The notes: generated by a model not told the origin, from the letters alone. A stretch of DNA of 64,000 bases from Aalborgiella sp043769295 (GCA_043769295.1 JAYVJL010000061.1:17236-81235); one strand, 5' to 3'; shown: positions 42,017 through 52,568, counted from the stretch's first letter. Numbers and translations are program-made.

Positions 42017-42733
42017 TTAGCCACCCAGATAGGCGGCTTGCACGGCAGGGTCGTTTTGCAGCTTGTCGGCAGGACCATGAACTGAAATGCGACCATTTTC
42101 AAGCACGTAACCGTAGTCGGCTACATTCAGCGCCGCCGCTGCGAATTGCTCCACCAAAAGCATCGTCACGCCTTGGGCTTTCAGGCGCTTGATGATGTTG
42201 AAGACTTCTTCCACCAGAATCGGTGCCAAGCCCATGGATGGCTCATCCAGCAGAACCACTTCAGGGTTGAGCATGACGGCGCGTGCCATTGCCAGCATTT
42301 GCTGCTCGCCACCCGACAGCGTGCCTGCCAGCTGGGTGGTGCGCTCTTTCAACCGGGGGAACATCTCCAGCGCTTTTTGCAGGTCAGACTCGACGTCGCC
42401 TTTGGGGCGCGCATTGGTGTAGCGCACAAACGCACCCAGACGGATGTTGTCCAGCACGCTGAGCGTCGGGAAGACGCGCCGGCCTTCGGGCGAGTGCGCC
42501 AGACCCAGCTTGGCAATTTGGTGGGACTCCATTCCTGTGATGTCTTTGCCACCCAGGGTGATCTTGCCAGCAGTCGGTTTGATCATGCCAGATATGGCGC
42601 GCATGGTGGTGGTTTTGCCAGCACCGTTGGAGCCAATCAAGGTCACAACTTTGCCTTTGGGGACCTGGATGGAAATGCCATGAAGCACTTCAACCTTGCC
42701 GTAACCGGCTTCTAAGTTTTCAATGGTGAGCAT
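42017..42733 (-). CDS. livF: High-affinity branched-chain amino-acid ABC ATPase LivF
   Basis: The 238-residue LivF has Walker A GSNGAGKTTTMR, signature LSGGEQQMLAMARA, Walker B PEVVLLDEPSMGLAP and an H-loop VEQFAAAAL. It is the last gene of a five-gene cluster whose order (livK, livH, livM-livG fusion, livF) is typical of leucine/isoleucine/valine uptake. It powers import with the ATPase half of the preceding fused protein. Confidence 0.93.
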   Translation of the reverse strand: MLTIENLEAGYGKVEVLHGISIQVPKGKVVTLIGSNGAGKTTTMRAISGMIKPTAGKITLGGKDITGMESHQIAKLGLAHSPEGRRVFPTLSVLDNIRLGAFVRYTNARPKGDVESDLQKALEMFPRLKERTTQLAGTLSGGEQQMLAMARAVMLNPEVVLLDEPSMGLAPILVEEVFNIIKRLKAQGVTMLLVEQFAAAALNVADYGYVLENGRISVHGPADKLQNDPAVQAAYLGG

Positions 42734-42775
42734 AGGGGATCGTTCCTGTTGTCAATTCGATCAATCGATAAGGCA

Positions 42776-44716
42776 TCAATGCGTCTCAACGCTGCTACCG
42801 AGGTAGGCCTCGATCACTTTGGGGTCTTTTTGCACGTCGGCAGGTTTGCCTTCCGCGATTTTTTGTCCAAAATCCAGCACGGTTACGTTGTCAGAAATAC
42901 CCATCACGACATCCATATGATGCTCGATCAAAATCACGGTGATGCCATGGTCGCGAATTTTTTGGATCATGCCCATGAGTTCTGGCAAATCTGCAGGTGG
43001 CAAACCTGCAGCAGGCTCGTCCAGCAGCAGCAGGCTCGGACTCAAGCCCAGTGCGCGGGCGATTTCCAGCATGCGTTGTTTGCCGTAAGGCAGGTTGCGG
43101 GCCTGCTCTTCGCTCAGGGAGGTCAGCCCCACAAAATCCAGCAGATTGGCGGCTTGTTCACGGGCTGCCAGATTCTCTCGCTTATAGCGCGGCGTATGCA
43201 GCATCACATCCAGGATGTTGCTTTTGTAGGTGTGATGCAGACCCACCAAGACGTTGTCTGTGGCCGACATTTCACCAAACAGCTGGACGTTCTGGAAGGT
43301 GCGGGCAATACCTGACAAAGCGATGCTGGACGGTGTATGCCCGACCACGGTATTGCCGTTAAACACCACCTGACCCGCGGTAGGTTGGTAAATGCCGGTC
43401 AGCACGTTCATCATGGTGCTTTTGCCAGAGCCATTGGGTCCGATCAAACCATGGATGGTGCCCGACGCGACATGCAGATCAACTTGATTCAGCGCTTTCA
43501 GGCCGCCAAACTGCATCAAAATCTGCTTGGCTTCCAGCAAAAAACCAGAACTGGTTTTGGTGCTTGCTGAAAATCCCAGACCACGACCGGCCGTGCCTGC
43601 CGTTTTCGTGATGGGTGCTGCCGTTGTCTTGAAAAAACGACCAAAGGTATCTCGGAAAAACCCGACAATGCCGTCCTGCAGGTAGTACACCACGAACAGG
43701 GTCAACAAACCAAAGATGGTCAAGCGCCAGTCGGTGATGTTCTCTAGCCGGTAAGAGAAAACAGCCATCGCCACAGTGGCAACGACCGGTACGGCCAGAT
43801 CACGCACGGTCTTAACTTTGCGGGTGATGTTGTAAGCGGCCATCACCACCACGGCAACCGCCAACACGGTGGCGATAATTCGAAATAGCTGGATGTCAGA
43901 CAGCAAGCTGGGCAACATCACCACGATGACAGCGCCGATGAGCGCCCCCGAACGCGTTTTGCGGCCGCCCATGATGACGGCCAGCAGGAATAAGATGGTC
44001 AGTTCAAAGTTGTAGGTGTTCGGGGAAATGTATTCTTCAGAATAGGTATACAGCGCACCGGCCAAACCTGCAAAAGCGGCGCTGATGACGAAGGCATAGA
44101 CTTTGTAGCGATATACCGACACACCCATACAGTCACAGGCGACCGGGCTGTCACGCAAAGCCTCGAAAGCACGACCCAAGTGAGATTTCAAAATGCGGTG
44201 GACGAAGAATAACGCCAGTGCCATAAAGACCAGTACCACATAGTAGTACTCCACTTCGTTGAGCTTGTGCCCAAACATCAGCGGTTTGGGGACTTTGATA
44301 CCAATCGGGCCTTCGGTCAAAAAGGTCATTTCGTTGATCAGAATCTGGATGATCGTGCCGAAAGCCAGGGTCACCATCGCCAAATACGGCCCGGTCACAC
44401 GCAAAGCCGGCAAGGCGAGCACCGCACCAAACGCCGCCGTGACGCCAATGGCTGCGGGTACGGCCAAAAAGAACGGCACGCCCAGTTTGAAAAACAAGGC
44501 GCCAGCCGTGTAAGAGCCGACACCAAACAAGCCCGCATGCCCCAGCGACACCTGGCCGGTGTAGCCCACCACAATGTCAAGGCCGAACAGCAGGATAGCG
44601 TAGATCAGGATGGTTTCTACCAGATGAATGTAATACGGGTTGGGCACCAGCACAGGGAAAATGGCCAAGCCGGCGAGGCATACCGCGGCCAAGAATAAAG
44701 ATTTTTGAATTTTCAT
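42776..44716 (-). CDS. Fused LivM permease-LivG ATPase
   Basis: This 646-residue protein joins two subunits normally encoded separately. Residues 1-350 form a LivM-like permease (GYTGQVSLGHAGLFGVGSYTAG, LGRAFEALRDSPVACDCMGV), then a linker of about 40 residues rich in Thr, Ala and Lys, then a LivG-like ATPase from about 390 with Walker A GPNGSGKSTMM, signature NLPYGKQRMLEIARA and Walker B LLLLDEPAAGL. The frame is open throughout, so the fusion is real and not a sequencing artefact visible here. The start at 44716 (MKIQKSLFLAAV) is preferred. It serves branched-chain amino-acid uptake. Confidence 0.9.
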   Translation of the reverse strand: MKIQKSLFLAAVCLAGLAIFPVLVPNPYYIHLVETILIYAILLFGLDIVVGYTGQVSLGHAGLFGVGSYTAGALFFKLGVPFFLAVPAAIGVTAAFGAVLALPALRVTGPYLAMVTLAFGTIIQILINEMTFLTEGPIGIKVPKPLMFGHKLNEVEYYYVVLVFMALALFFVHRILKSHLGRAFEALRDSPVACDCMGVSVYRYKVYAFVISAAFAGLAGALYTYSEEYISPNTYNFELTILFLLAVIMGGRKTRSGALIGAVIVVMLPSLLSDIQLFRIIATVLAVAVVVMAAYNITRKVKTVRDLAVPVVATVAMAVFSYRLENITDWRLTIFGLLTLFVVYYLQDGIVGFFRDTFGRFFKTTAAPITKTAGTAGRGLGFSASTKTSSGFLLEAKQILMQFGGLKALNQVDLHVASGTIHGLIGPNGSGKSTMMNVLTGIYQPTAGQVVFNGNTVVGHTPSSIALSGIARTFQNVQLFGEMSATDNVLVGLHHTYKSNILDVMLHTPRYKRENLAAREQAANLLDFVGLTSLSEEQARNLPYGKQRMLEIARALGLSPSLLLLDEPAAGLPPADLPELMGMIQKIRDHGITVILIEHHMDVVMGISDNVTVLDFGQKIAEGKPADVQKDPKVIEAYLGSSVETH

Positions 44717-44750
44717 AATGAGGTTCAGAGCGCTAAAGGGCTGCGTTTGC

Positions 44751-45641
44751 TTAAACTTTTTTGATGGCCATTTTGCCAAACAGACCGGCGGGCTTCACCG
44801 CAAGCACCAGCAGGAGCAGCACCAGACCGGGCACATCTTTATAGCCCGTTGAGAGGTAAAAGCCGGTGGTCGTTTCGGCAATACCCAAAATCAGGCCACC
44901 CACAATGATGCCCATGCCGGAGTTGAGGCCGCCAATGATGGCCACAGCAAACGCTTTCAGACCCAGCACCGCGCCCATGGTCGCGCCCGTCAACGTGAGT
45001 GGCGCGACCAAAACGCCCGCGACAGCAGCGGTGACGGATGAGAGCGCGTAGGAGAAGGTGATGACGGCACTGGTGTTGATGCCCATGAGCGAGGCCGCGT
45101 CGCGGTCGTTTGATGTTGCGACCACGGCTTTGCCGTAGATGGATTTGCGGTTGAACAACTCCACAGCAGCCATCATGGCCAACGCGCCGACGACAACCAC
45201 AATCTCCATGGGCAAAATATTGGCGCCAAAGAGCTTGATAGGCGCTTCCGACAAGGGGGAAGGAAATTTCAGATCGTCTTTACCCCAGATATTTTCAGCG
45301 ACGTTTTTGAAAATGATGGCCAGCGCAATCGTGGACATGATCCAGCCGAATTCACTCTTGATCTTGATGGCGGGGCGGACGCCAATCCACTCCACAAATG
45401 CGCCTTGCAAAGCACCAAACATTATGACAATTGGAATCATCAGCCAATAATTCATATAAGGGCCACCGTGGATATTGCCCACCACGGACAATCCCACCAA
45501 AGCGCCCAGCATCAATGACTCGCCTTGGCCAAAATTCAAAGTACCCGAGGTCGCGAAAGTCAACTGATAACCAAATGCGATCACGCCGTAGATCATGCCC
45601 AACGCGATGCCGCTATAGATAAGTTGTAAAAAAATTTCCAC
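44751..45641 (-). CDS. livH: Branched-chain amino-acid ABC permease LivH
   Basis: LivH, here 296 residues, is the second membrane permease of the LIV transporter. It has eight hydrophobic helices, the block TFATSGTLNFGQGESLMLGALVG and the coupling loop NRKSIYGKAVVATSNDRDAASLMGI (read in parts). It precedes the LivM-LivG fusion with 34 bases between them. A terminator 109 bases upstream separates it from livK, a common way of making more binding protein than membrane parts. Confidence 0.92.
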   Translation of the reverse strand: MEIFLQLIYSGIALGMIYGVIAFGYQLTFATSGTLNFGQGESLMLGALVGLSVVGNIHGGPYMNYWLMIPIVIMFGALQGAFVEWIGVRPAIKIKSEFGWIMSTIALAIIFKNVAENIWGKDDLKFPSPLSEAPIKLFGANILPMEIVVVVGALAMMAAVELFNRKSIYGKAVVATSNDRDAASLMGINTSAVITFSYALSSVTAAVAGVLVAPLTLTGATMGAVLGLKAFAVAIIGGLNSGMGIIVGGLILGIAETTTGFYLSTGYKDVPGLVLLLLVLAVKPAGLFGKMAIKKV

Positions 45642-45728
45642 GATGTTCCCCTGGTCAATAAATAAAGCGAATGGGAGCGTCCATGCTCCCTGATTTCAAC
45701 GTCCACACCAACAACAGCAATCAATGAT

Positions 45729-45755
45729 AAAAAAGCCGGACTGCCCGGCTTTTTT
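45729..45755. terminator. Bidirectional terminator between livK and livH
   Basis: The 11-bp stem AAAAAAGCCGG-ACTGC-CCGGCTTTTTT has A- and T-runs on both sides. It lies 25 bases after the livK stop and before livH, so it probably reduces readthrough into the permease and ATPase genes. Confidence 0.9.
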
Positions 45756-45779
45756 AGTCATTCAAGCGCAAAAAACGAC

Positions 45780-46982
45780 TTACTTTTTAACGGCTTTGGT
45801 ACGGACTTCGCCGCCCTTTTTCTTGTCTTCGTCATAGGCGTAAAACACGCGGCCGTCTTGAACCTTGCCAATCACCGCCATGTTTTGGGTGATAGCTTCA
45901 TGGTCTGCTTTGGAGAACGGCTTGTTGTACGTCGTCACGACGCCTTCAATCGGCGCTTTCAGGTCTTCCAATGCGGCCAGAATCTTCGGGCCCTCGGTTG
46001 ACTGGGCTTGCGCCATGGCGGCGGCCAACAAGTAAATCGAGTCATAACCCTGTGCAGCAGACACAGGTGAAGGGATACGGTCCACTTTGTAAGCTTTTTG
46101 GTAGGCGGTGATGAAGCTGGCGCGCTTGGGCGTGTTGGCTTCCTGGATGAAAGTTTGCGGCATCAAAGCACCATCGGCGTTTTTGCCCGCATTGTCGATG
46201 AAGTTGCCCATCGACAAGGTCCATGAACCCATCATCGGTACTTTCCAGCCCAGTTTGATCATGCCATTGGCAATTTGTGCCAACTCAGGGCCAATGCCGT
46301 AGGTGATGATCACTTGCGCACCCGCCTCTTTGGCTTTGAGCAGCTGTGGTGTCATGTCCACGTCTTTGATGTTGTATTTCTCAATGGCTACAGCGGTAAT
46401 ACCTTTGGCCTTGAGCGCTTTTTCCAAGTCTTCACGGCCGAGTTGGCCGTAATTGGTGGCGTCCGCCAAAATGGCGACCTTGTCGTATTTGCGGCGTGTA
46501 ACAACTTCTTCCACAATCATGGCGGACTGGATGCTGTCATTGGCTGAATTACGGAAGATGTAATTTTCAGGCTGGTCAGCAAACTGTTTGGTGATGGTGG
46601 TGGCGGTGGCCACGTTGTTCATGACCGGGATTTTGGCTTCCTGGTAGAAGCGCTGTGACGCCAAGGCGACACCTGAGTTGATGTAACCCACGGTTGCGAC
46701 GACTTTTTCTTTGTTGATCAACTCTTGCGCGATTTGCACGCCACGCTCGTTCTTGGCTTCATCGTCGCGCTCGATCATCTCGATTTTGCGACCCATGACG
46801 CCACCTTTGGCGTTGATTTCGGTCACAGCCAATTTGGCACCGTCACGCATGGACACACCCATCGGGCTGGAGCCGCCAGTCAACGGGCCTTGCAGGCCAA
46901 TTTTGATGGTGTCGGCTGCATAGCCGAGCGTTGCTGAGGCGAGGGTGATGGCACTGAGGGCAAGTTGTCGTACGATTTTCAC
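45780..46982 (-). CDS. livK: Branched-chain amino-acid binding protein LivK-like
   Basis: This 400-residue periplasmic protein has a signal peptide (VKIVRQLALSAITLASATLGYAAD) and a type 1 periplasmic binding fold (TIKIGLQGPLTGGSSPMGVSMRDGAKLAV, read in parts; FADQPENYIFRNSANDSIQ). I chose the GTG at 46982 because GGAG lies just before it; the TTG at 46994 overlaps that site. It is the first gene of the second LIV operon and is followed by a terminator hairpin that favours its higher expression. Ligand is probably a branched-chain amino acid, from context. Confidence 0.92.
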   Translation of the reverse strand: MKIVRQLALSAITLASATLGYAADTIKIGLQGPLTGGSSPMGVSMRDGAKLAVTEINAKGGVMGRKIEMIERDDEAKNERGVQIAQELINKEKVVATVGYINSGVALASQRFYQEAKIPVMNNVATATTITKQFADQPENYIFRNSANDSIQSAMIVEEVVTRRKYDKVAILADATNYGQLGREDLEKALKAKGITAVAIEKYNIKDVDMTPQLLKAKEAGAQVIITYGIGPELAQIANGMIKLGWKVPMMGSWTLSMGNFIDNAGKNADGALMPQTFIQEANTPKRASFITAYQKAYKVDRIPSPVSAAQGYDSIYLLAAAMAQAQSTEGPKILAALEDLKAPIEGVVTTYNKPFSKADHEAITQNMAVIGKVQDGRVFYAYDEDKKKGGEVRTKAVKK

Positions 46983-47235
46983 AATAGTCTCCAAAATAAT
47001 GATAATTGCTGGAATTGCACGAATTGCATCAGCACACTTATTTTAAGGGTCAATTTGCAACCGGTAATCAGTGTTAACCACAATAGTTAGCATACAAACA
47101 ATAAAATTTTGTAATGACTAAACTGCAGAAATTTGGATCAATCAGCAAAATACCCTGCGCTGACGTTTAAATGGGGGCTTCTTAATGCCGTATTAAAAAT
47201 TGCAAAAAATAACACTTTCAGGTGTTAAATAATAA

Positions 47236-47253
47236 TATACTCCCCACAGTATA
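47236..47253. promoter_or_regulatory. Candidate operator of the CsoR-family gene
   Basis: The inverted repeat TATACT-CCCCAC-AGTATA lies 19 bases before the ATG of the CsoR-family gene. CsoR and related repressors bind AT-flanked C/G-rich palindromes, so autoregulation is plausible. Confidence 0.5.
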
Positions 47254-47272
47254 AACGCATTCAATTTTTACC

Positions 47273-47518
47273 ATGGCATACCTCACAGATACCGCAAAAA
47301 AGAAAACCCTGCGTGCGCGACTGGCCCGCGTTGAAGGGCAATTGCGCGGCGTGCAGCGCCAGATTGAAGAAGAACAAAGCTGCGAACACATCGCCCAGCA
47401 GCTGTCGGCAGCCCGCAAAGCGCTGGACAAAACTTTCTTCACCATGGTGGGCTGCATGATCGAGCAGGGCGACCTGCCCGCTGAAGACGTGGCCAGGATG
47501 CTGGCTAAATTTGCCTGA
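47273..47518 (+). CDS. CsoR/FrmR-family transcriptional repressor
   Basis: This 81-residue all-alpha protein is of the CsoR/RcnR/FrmR family (DUF156) that derepresses genes on binding Cu(I), Ni(II), formaldehyde or persulfide. Two cysteines stand out: C37 (EEQSCEHIAQQL) at the family N-terminal position and C61 (TMVGCMIE), one place before the His position of FrmR, from a remembered alignment. Lack of the CsoR His-Cys pattern and the adjacent persulfide dioxygenase gene suggest persulfide sensing. The next gene starts 47 bases later on the same strand and is probably coregulated. Confidence 0.85.
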   Translation: MAYLTDTAKKKTLRARLARVEGQLRGVQRQIEEEQSCEHIAQQLSAARKALDKTFFTMVGCMIEQGDLPAEDVARMLAKFA

Positions 47519-47565
47519 ACTATGTGAGCTGCCCCTGTTGCATTGTTGATTTTGAGGATATTGAT

Positions 47566-48744
47566 ATGAACCCCATCCAGCTTTTTGATATCGATTCCAG
47601 TACCTACACCTATGTGCTGTTTGACGACAGCGCGACCGAACACCCACGCCCCGCACTCATCATCGACCCGGTCGACCACCAACTGGAACGCGATCTGGGT
47701 GTCCTGCGCCATTACGGGCTCAAGCTCGTCTGGGCGGTCGAAACCCATGCCCATGCCGACCACATCACCAGCGCCGGCCTGCTGGCCGAGCACACCGGTG
47801 CCAAAACCGCCGCCCCCGACGCCTGCGGCATCCCCACCGCCAGCCGGCAGCTGGCCAATGGCGACGTGCTGAGCTTTGGCAGCCAGCACCTGAGCGCCTT
47901 GCACACCCCCGGTCACACCGCAGGCAGCATGAGCTTTGTCTGGAAAAACGCCTCGGCAACCCATGTCTTCACTGGTGATACTCTGTTGATAGGTGGCTGT
48001 GGACGCACCGATTTTCAGTCCGGCAGCGCCGCGCAGCTGTACCACAGCATCACCCAGGTGCTGTTTGCCCTGCCCGACAACAGCATTGTCTGGCCGGGGC
48101 ATGACTACAAGGGCCAAACCCAATCCAGCATCGGACTGGAAAAAACCAACAATGCCCGCGTCGCTGGTCGCAGTCTGGACGAATTTGTCGCGTTGATGGC
48201 GGGGCTGAACCTGCCCCCACCGCGCCGCATCGCCGAAGCCGTGCCCGCCAACCAGCGTTCCGGTCTGGGCGGTGGTGTCCGCCATGATGCGGGCGATGCT
48301 TCGACGTCCATGCGTGTGATGGAAGCACCCCGCGGTGACCAGGTCCAGCCAGCCACGGGTTATGCGGGTGACGTCTCGCCCGAGCTGGCCTGCCAGTGGT
48401 GGCAGGCGGGCGAGGCGGTGTTGGTGGATATTCGGTCCGACGCCGAGCGCGACTGGGTCGGCTTCATCCCCGACGCCGTGCCGCTGGCCTGGAAGCAGTG
48501 GCCCGGCATGGTGATGAACGCGCAGTTTGACGCGGCCATCCAGGCGGCGGTGCCTGCTGGTAAAAAAGCCGTGCTGCTGTGCCGCAGCGGCGTGCGCTCC
48601 ATCGCCGCAGCCAAACGCGCCACCGAGCTGGGGCTGCAGGCCTACAACATCCTGGAGGGTTTTGAAGGCGATCCAGACGCCCAGGCGCACCGGGGGCACG
48701 CCGGCGGCTGGCGCTTTCGCGGTTTGCCGTGGCGGCAGTGCTGA
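47566..48744 (+). CDS. Persulfide dioxygenase-rhodanese fusion
   Basis: This 392-residue protein combines a metallo-beta-lactamase-fold persulfide dioxygenase (ETHE1-like, residues 1-230) with a C-terminal rhodanese domain (about 285-392). The metal motif is THAHADH (H61, H63, D65, H66), with HTPGHTAGS and GDTLLIGGCGRTDFQ as ETHE1 signatures. The rhodanese active Cys lies in LLCRSGVRS near residue 340. Such fusions oxidise glutathione persulfide to sulfite and use the rhodanese to transfer sulfane sulfur. I chose ATG 47566, with GAGGA upstream, over a GTG at 47524. It follows the CsoR-family gene. Confidence 0.9.
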   Translation: MNPIQLFDIDSSTYTYVLFDDSATEHPRPALIIDPVDHQLERDLGVLRHYGLKLVWAVETHAHADHITSAGLLAEHTGAKTAAPDACGIPTASRQLANGDVLSFGSQHLSALHTPGHTAGSMSFVWKNASATHVFTGDTLLIGGCGRTDFQSGSAAQLYHSITQVLFALPDNSIVWPGHDYKGQTQSSIGLEKTNNARVAGRSLDEFVALMAGLNLPPPRRIAEAVPANQRSGLGGGVRHDAGDASTSMRVMEAPRGDQVQPATGYAGDVSPELACQWWQAGEAVLVDIRSDAERDWVGFIPDAVPLAWKQWPGMVMNAQFDAAIQAAVPAGKKAVLLCRSGVRSIAAAKRATELGLQAYNILEGFEGDPDAQAHRGHAGGWRFRGLPWRQC

Positions 48745-48775
48745 ATCAAGGCCTGGTGTTTTCAATTCCCCATAA

Positions 48776-48808
48776 AAAAACGCTGCGTTTGAACAACACA
48801 GCGTTTTT
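48776..48808. terminator. Terminator of the persulfide operon
   Basis: A stem AAAAACGCTG with its complement CAGCGTTTTT brackets a 13-base loop 31 bases after the dioxygenase stop, with T-runs on both strands. Confidence 0.75.
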
Positions 48809-48816
48809 AAATTTGA

Positions 48817-48866
48817 TAGCTATGATTTAAATAGCATCTTAGGCAATAAATACGCCGGCTATAGCC
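48817..48866 (+). repeat. Dispersed repeat copy 7
   Basis: The intergenic copy has a hairpin GCTAT-GATTTAA-ATAGC followed by ATCTTAGGCAATAAATACGC and CGGCTATAGC. It lies between the dioxygenase terminator and the LysM gene. Confidence 0.9.
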
Positions 48867-48907
48867 GTAATAAGACCAAATTTGAAGCCTAAACGGATGT
48901 TTTTAGC

Positions 48908-49411
48908 TTACAGCGCAGGAATACGCAGCTTTTGACCTGGGTAGATCTTGTCCGGGTGGCTCAGCATCGGCTTGTTGGCTTCAAAAATAACCATGTACTT
49001 GCCGGCATTGCCGTAGTACTCTTTGGCGATGGCCGACAGCGTGTCGCCGCGCACCACGTCGTGGAATTGTGATTCGCCAGCAGAATCGGACACGGCGAGC
49101 AAATTTTCCACTTTGGACACACCACCCACGTTACCGCAACACAAAGTTGCTTTTTCGCTGGCTTCCTGTGACGGTGCCGTGCCTTGGATGTTGACCGTGC
49201 CGGTCGCACCATCAAACGCGACGTACAAACCTTCAATGCCCAAATTTTGCGTTTCGATATAGGCTGCAATGCTTTTGGCGGCGGCGGCATTGAGATCGTC
49301 CAGATGCGCTTTGGCGGTTGAGTCGGTGGCGGCTTTGGCCGCTGCATCTTCAACTTCTTTGTGACCAAACAATTTTTCGCCGGCTTCTTTGATAAAACTG
49401 AACATACCCAT
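48908..49411 (-). CDS. kbp: BON-LysM protein, Kbp-like
   Basis: The 167-residue protein starts MGMFSFIKEAGEKLFG as in YgaU/Kbp, a potassium-binding protein of E. coli, and has an N-terminal BON domain (residues about 55-105) and a C-terminal LysM domain (117-165, HDVVRGDTLSAIAKEYYGNAGKYMVIFEANKPML, read in parts). There is no signal peptide, so like Kbp it should be cytoplasmic. A pair of adjacent cysteines (CC, about 90) in the BON domain and a longer N-terminal helix are differences from the E. coli protein. A monocistronic gene, ending beside the repeat. Confidence 0.88.
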   Translation of the reverse strand: MGMFSFIKEAGEKLFGHKEVEDAAAKAATDSTAKAHLDDLNAAAAKSIAAYIETQNLGIEGLYVAFDGATGTVNIQGTAPSQEASEKATLCCGNVGGVSKVENLLAVSDSAGESQFHDVVRGDTLSAIAKEYYGNAGKYMVIFEANKPMLSHPDKIYPGQKLRIPAL

Positions 49412-49641
49412 GAGAAAACTCCTTGATTAAGGTGGTTGAGTTAAGAAAAAATTGAACGATTTATACCGAACTGAAAGATAACTGTACAGGCAAAGCCGTG
49501 TCAAGACGATGACGAAACATGACAAAACTCAAGCAAAACGCGCGCATTTTGTAAATATGTGTTCCAAGTGTGCGGTTAGTCACGTTTGGAAAACGGGTTT
49601 TGAGGGCTAGAATCGCGCAAAACAGCTTTCACACACCATTT

Positions 49642-50427
49642 ATGAGCTTTCTCGCACTCGACGTTGGCAACACGCGCCTCAAGTGGGCGTTGTACGATGC
49701 CCCTCAACCGGGTGCCACCCTCATGGCGCATGGCGCGGAGTTTCTGGAAAACATCGACAACTTGGCTGAAGGCTCTTGGAGCACCCTGCCCGAGCCTACC
49801 AAGATTTTGGGCTGCATCGTTGCCGGCGACGCCATCCGTCGCCGCGTTTCCGCACAGCTGGAGCTGTGGGACACCACCCCGCAATGGGTGGTTTCCAGCG
49901 CCGCCGAAGCCGGTTTGACCAATGGCTACGACCACCCCACCCGCTTGGGCGCAGACCGCTGGGTGGCGATGATAGGCGCACGCCATCGCATGCTGGCACG
50001 CGGCGAGCATCGTCCGCTGGTGGTGGTCATGGTTGGCACGGCGGTGACGGTCGAGGCGATAGACAGGGAAGGCAAATTTATGGGCGGCATCATTATTCCT
50101 GGTCACGGCATCATGCTGCGGGCTTTGGAATCCGGCACGGCAGGGCTGCACGTGCCAACGGGCGATGTGGTTGATTTCCCCACCAATACCAGCGATGCGC
50201 TCACCAGCGGCGGCACCTTCGCCATCGCCGGGGCGGTCGAACGCATGATCCAGCACGTGCGTCAGCACTGCGGCGCCGAGCCGGTGTGCATCATGACCGG
50301 CGGGGCCGGCTGGAAAATGGCACCAAGCATGAGCGTGCCATTTGAACTGGTTGACAGCCTGATTTTTGATGGCTTGCTGGAGATTGCCAAGTCGCGCTTT
50401 GCGAGCTATGCCAACTTTTCTAAATAG
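49642..50427 (+). CDS. coaX: Type III pantothenate kinase CoaX
   Basis: CoaX phosphorylates pantothenate in the first step of coenzyme A synthesis; unlike type I enzymes it resists CoA inhibition and may need a monovalent cation. This 261-residue protein has the family N-terminus LALDVGNTRLKWALYD, the DRWVAM pantothenate segment (about 113), GTAVTVEAIDREGKFMGGIIIPG and the ESGTAGLHVP block. I chose ATG 49642 (MSFLALDVG). The frequently adjacent birA is absent from the window. Divergent Kbp-like gene upstream and convergent dbpA downstream. Confidence 0.93.
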   Translation: MSFLALDVGNTRLKWALYDAPQPGATLMAHGAEFLENIDNLAEGSWSTLPEPTKILGCIVAGDAIRRRVSAQLELWDTTPQWVVSSAAEAGLTNGYDHPTRLGADRWVAMIGARHRMLARGEHRPLVVVMVGTAVTVEAIDREGKFMGGIIIPGHGIMLRALESGTAGLHVPTGDVVDFPTNTSDALTSGGTFAIAGAVERMIQHVRQHCGAEPVCIMTGGAGWKMAPSMSVPFELVDSLIFDGLLEIAKSRFASYANFSK

Positions 50428-50440
50428 GTCGCATTCCTGG

Positions 50441-51850
<1,410 letters not shown>

Positions 51851-51930
51851 CACCCCATTATCGTGATTTACCCAAAGACATAGGGAAAACGCGTAGAGAC
51901 ACGCGCTTAGAGAGTTAAACTCAAGCCACT

Positions 51931-52506
51931 ATGGAAGCACTTTACATCTCTATTGGCGTGGTCGCCCTGGCTGAAATGGGCGACAAAACCCAGCTTCTGG
52001 CCTTCATCCTCGCGGCCCGTTTCAAAAAACCCGTCCCCATCATCCTCGGCATTTTGTGTGCCACGCTGGTCAACCACGGCCTGGCCGGTGCGTTGGGTGC
52101 CTGGATCACCTCGGTCATCAGCCCCGACACCATGCGCTGGGTGCTGGGCTTGTCCTTCATCGGCATGGCGATCTGGACACTGATTCCCGACAAAATCGAA
52201 GAAGAGGAAACCCAGGCTGCTCAAAAATTGGGCGTTTTTGGCGCCACCTTGGTCACTTTCTTTCTGGCTGAAATGGGCGATAAAACCCAAATCGCCACGG
52301 TGGCGTTGGCCGCCCATTACGGTGCGCCGCTGCTGGTCGTCATCGGTACCACGCTGGGGATGCTGATTGCGGACGTACCCGCCGTGTTTGTCGGCAACAA
52401 ATTTGCCGCGAAAATCCCGATGAAGCTGGTCCACAGCATCGCCGCCGGTATTTTTGCGGTGATGGGGCTGTTGACGCTGCTGAAGGTGGAGAAGCTGTTC
52501 CAATGA
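51931..52506 (+). CDS. TMEM165/GDT1 family membrane protein
   Basis: The 191-residue inner-membrane protein has two EMGDKTQ cores (residues 15-21 and 113-119) in a duplicated helical repeat, the signature of UPF0016/GDT1 proteins. Members include the manganese exporter MneA of Vibrio and calcium/manganese antiporters, so divalent cation (probably Mn) export is likely. Both EMGDKTQ motifs keep the acidic residues thought to coordinate the ion. The 80-base gap from dbpA is too short for a yybP-ykoY riboswitch and shows none. Confidence 0.88.
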   Translation: MEALYISIGVVALAEMGDKTQLLAFILAARFKKPVPIILGILCATLVNHGLAGALGAWITSVISPDTMRWVLGLSFIGMAIWTLIPDKIEEEETQAAQKLGVFGATLVTFFLAEMGDKTQIATVALAAHYGAPLLVVIGTTLGMLIADVPAVFVGNKFAAKIPMKLVHSIAAGIFAVMGLLTLLKVEKLFQ

Positions 52507-52519
52507 TTCAGCTGAATTG

Positions 52520-52568
52520 CGCTATAAATAAAGTAGCTAATTAGGCAGTAAATACGCCGGCTAGAGGT
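52520..52568 (+). repeat. Dispersed repeat copy 8
   Basis: The intergenic copy contains GCTATAAATAAAGTAGC, then TAATTAGGCAGTAAATACGC and CGGCTAGAGG. It begins 14 bases after the GDT1-family stop. Confidence 0.85.

Noticed and set aside
47218..48765. 515-codon minus-strand frame over the persulfide genes
   Set aside because: The opposite strand encodes two clearly recognised proteins with correct motifs and ribosome-binding sites.
51851..51930. Manganese riboswitch ahead of the GDT1-family gene
   Set aside because: The gap is only 80 bases and shows none of the yybP-ykoY helices.
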